Below are positions 62,364 through 64,000 of a stretch of DNA of 64,000 bases, in pieces; position 1 is the first letter of the stretch; each line of letters starts with the position of its first letter. Under the pieces are notes generated by a model, which was not told the origin of the DNA, did no database searches, and saw only the letters and a list, made by a program, of their open reading frames with translations. Source of the stretch: Cercis canadensis (Eukaryota > Streptophyta > Magnoliopsida > Fabales > Fabaceae); assembly GCA_003255065.1 (NCBI GenBank), contig QAOA01007551.1, positions 733,845 to 797,844 on the forward strand, written 5' to 3'. Made by a program: the position numbers and the translations under genes.

Positions 62364-63888
62364 GGTTTAAATCCTCAACAGATCTCTCCCCAACCCAAAT
62401 CTTCTGAACCATGTTAACTAAATTAATCCCTACTGAACTCCAGTTAGCATGATAGAAGAGAGCCGGGAACCGGTCCTCCCCAGGGGCCTTAGAACCACCC
62501 ATCGAGAAGACAACCTTTCTAACTTCTTCTCCCGAGACTTGCTTATCCAAGGAACCAGCATGGCTTCTCACACTAGGGAATTGATGCTTAGTCGCCACAT
62601 ACTCTCTGCTAGGCAAATCTTCAAAGAATAAATTCTTAAAAAAATCCATAGCCATTTTAATAAGAAGATCTGAGTCTTCTATCCAATTGCCGTTGGAACC
62701 TCTGAGCATTAGAATTTTATTCCTCCTCCTTCTAGCAATAGTCTTAGTATGGTAACACTTGGTGTTCCGATCACCACAAGCCATCCACTGAGCCCTAGAC
62801 TTCTGAAACCAAAGAAGCTCCTCTTGAGACAGAATGGTGGCCATATCATCTTGAAGCTTTCTATCAAGTCTTTCCAGAAAAGGGTTGGTTTTCTTCTCTC
62901 TAGCTCTTTGAACTCCAGCCAACCGAGCCATGATACGCCTTTTTTTCTTAAGAATATTACCAAAAATATGCTTGTTCCAAGATCTAAGCTGCGGGGTCAA
63001 CGATTTCAACTCTTCCCCACAATCATTTTTAATGTTCCAGTGATTTTTCATGAAGAAAGGATAATCAACGTGACTTAACCACGCTGCTTGAAATCTAAAA
63101 GGTCTCATGCGCAAAACATCATCAGAAGACATTGAGGAGATAAAGAGATGATGATGGTCAGATTTTAAACGAGGCAGCACTTTGACCCAAGCTTCCTCAA
63201 ACAAGGTTCTCCAACTACTATTACAGAGAGCTCTGTCAAGCCTTTGGAAAAGCCTCCCATTTCCATTCCTATCTGCTCCAATCCAAGTAAACTTAGTCCC
63301 TTGAGCATTCATATCCATAAGCTTACATTTATCAATGTTGTTCGAAAAATCCAGGCACCTGTTTCTAACTAGATGAACTCCACCCTTACGCTCAGACTCA
63401 TCTAAAATATCATTCATGTCCCCAGCCATAAGCCAAGGATCCTGAGTCTGATTAGCTATAATACATAACTGCTCCCAACATAGCTTCTTAAGCGAAGAGT
63501 CCGGGTTAATATACACCGCCGTGAACAACCAGCTAGCATTCAAGCCAGTGCTAATCTTAACATGTAAAAACTGAAACTCCTTTTGGATTACTTGAATATT
63601 CACAGAGTTCCTCCAGGCCATCCAAATGCCCCCCGAAAACCTATGGCCTACGCTGAACTCAACGTTGGGAAAACCCAGACTAGCAAACATCCCCTTAGCT
63701 TTGCTAGAATTAGTCCTAGTCTCTAGAAGAACAATTATGTCTACTCTTAACCCAACAAGCAACTGGTTAACAGTACCGACAAACAATTTACCTCCCGCAC
63801 CTCTACAATTCCATACCATAATGTTTGGAAAGAATGTAAAGTTAAAAATGAGAAAACGAACCCTCAGCCAGAAGCTTACGTTCTGCAT
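62308..63888 (-). CDS. LINE ORF2, endonuclease and RT N-terminal part
   Basis: APE-like endonuclease motifs in order: MVWNCRGAGGKLF (Asn), LLETRT (Glu), MAGDMNDILDESERKGG (Asp and Asn), KFTWIGADRNGNGRLFQRLDRAL and SDHHHLF (the SDH motif). After about residue 260 there is a linker with RRIMARLAGVQRAREK, then WMACGDRNTKCYHTKTIARR, and the RT entry APGEDRFPALFYHANWSSVG. The enzyme nicks target DNA to prime reverse transcription. ORF2 probably starts at the Met of MVWNCRG rather than at the first ATG of the frame. The frame shifts near its 3' end, where the FRPISL block continues in another frame. Confidence 0.9.
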   Translation of the reverse strand: MQNVSFWLRVRFLIFNFTFFPNIMVWNCRGAGGKLFVGTVNQLLVGLRVDIIVLLETRTNSSKAKGMFASLGFPNVEFSVGHRFSGGIWMAWRNSVNIQVIQKEFQFLHVKISTGLNASWLFTAVYINPDSSLKKLCWEQLCIIANQTQDPWLMAGDMNDILDESERKGGVHLVRNRCLDFSNNIDKCKLMDMNAQGTKFTWIGADRNGNGRLFQRLDRALCNSSWRTLFEEAWVKVLPRLKSDHHHLFISSMSSDDVLRMRPFRFQAAWLSHVDYPFFMKNHWNIKNDCGEELKSLTPQLRSWNKHIFGNILKKKRRIMARLAGVQRAREKKTNPFLERLDRKLQDDMATILSQEELLWFQKSRAQWMACGDRNTKCYHTKTIARRRRNKILMLRGSNGNWIEDSDLLIKMAMDFFKNLFFEDLPSREYVATKHQFPSVRSHAGSLDKQVSGEEVRKVVFSMGGSKAPGEDRFPALFYHANWSSVGINLVNMVQKIWVGERSVEDLNRVLLVLIPKTEKPEFVSI

Positions 63889-64000
63889 TAAAACTGCATG
63901 AGCCCTTCATGGGCCGAGCACAACTGCATAACATTTTCACTCTTTTGGTTCTCAAACTGGGTTTCCTCAACCCCTGATTGTAAGATATCCCAAGCCTCTG
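63889..64000 (-). CDS. possible C-terminal end of LINE ORF1
   Basis: A minus-strand frame entering from the right edge reads EAWDILQSGVEETQFENQKS and ENVMQLCSAHEGLMQF before a TAA at about 63,892. Position and spacing fit the end of ORF1 just upstream of ORF2, but no ORF1 domain is inside the window to prove it. Confidence 0.35.

Larger units (their letters stand above)
59679..64000 (-). mobile_element. L1-type LINE (non-LTR retrotransposon) with RNase H, lightly damaged, 5' end beyond the window
   Basis: Read on the minus strand, the element runs from the right edge of the window to an A-tail at 59,679-59,687, preceded by GGGCTTTGCCCCGTTGTTTT, a typical plant L1 3' end. ORF2 codes in order for an APE-type endonuclease, reverse transcriptase, a zf-RVT zinc-binding region and a plant-type RNase H. 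Frame changes separate the pieces at about 62,310-62,360 and 60,216-60,252, and one stop lies at about 61,840. The reading is otherwise intact over 4 kb, so the insertion is fairly young. ORF1 and the 5' end lie to the right of the window. Confidence 0.93.

Overview
This window is nuclear DNA from a flowering plant, almost certainly a eudicot. It carries intron-rich host genes with clear plant orthologues (HVA22-like, U2AF65, an SCPL serine carboxypeptidase-like gene) separated by long AT-rich stretches packed with plant transposons: Tat-type Ty3/gypsy elements, CACTA, TRIM, MITEs and an L1-type LINE with an RNase H domain. I cannot name the species.

The left half (1 to about 29,600) is transposon territory. 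A broken Tat-lineage Ty3/gypsy retrotransposon enters from the left edge. Its gag-pol runs on the plus strand (to about 4,980), an antisense ORF region follows (about 5,570-8,000), and a 2.3 kb LTR lies at 8,892-11,170. A 3.1 kb solo LTR of a related family (11,587-14,712) has a 5-bp target duplication. From 16,382 to 27,775 I read a nested structure. The outermost element is a small CACTA-type transposon (TSD TCT) carrying a decayed fragment of the host augmin subunit 1 gene (AUG1/HAUS1). A Tat-like LTR element (17,181-23,646, TSD AGGGT, containing a 493-base assembly gap) sits inside an AUG1 exon. A second CACTA transposon (23,861-27,210, TSD TAA), with a decayed En/Spm-type transposase gene and a block of telomere-like repeats, sits just downstream of another. 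The nest is flanked by an old tandem duplication (about 15,180-16,381 and 27,840-29,100). Each copy serves as an empty-site control for insertions in the other: the outer CACTA in one, a 306-bp TRIM in the other.

The middle (29,600-34,500) holds an orphan exon resembling LQY1, several hairpin MITEs (one with very long TIRs and a 9-bp TSD), tandem repeats and microsatellites.

The right half is genic. HVA22I-like (coding exons 37,212-39,200, plus strand) has a long 5' intron with a hAT transposase relic. A 137-aa conserved plant protein of unknown function follows (40,643-46,032, plus). Next is the large subunit of the U2AF splicing factor (47,456-53,886, plus, 13 coding exons, 609 aa). A decayed serine carboxypeptidase-like gene lies on the minus strand (54,891-58,658). 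The right edge is a nearly whole, lightly damaged L1-type LINE on the minus strand (59,679 to beyond 64,000) with endonuclease, reverse transcriptase, zf-RVT and RNase H domains.

The genes do not form a pathway. They are independent plant genes with their own introns, and the accessory content is the notable part of the window. Every call rests on reading sequence and translations by eye, with no database search.
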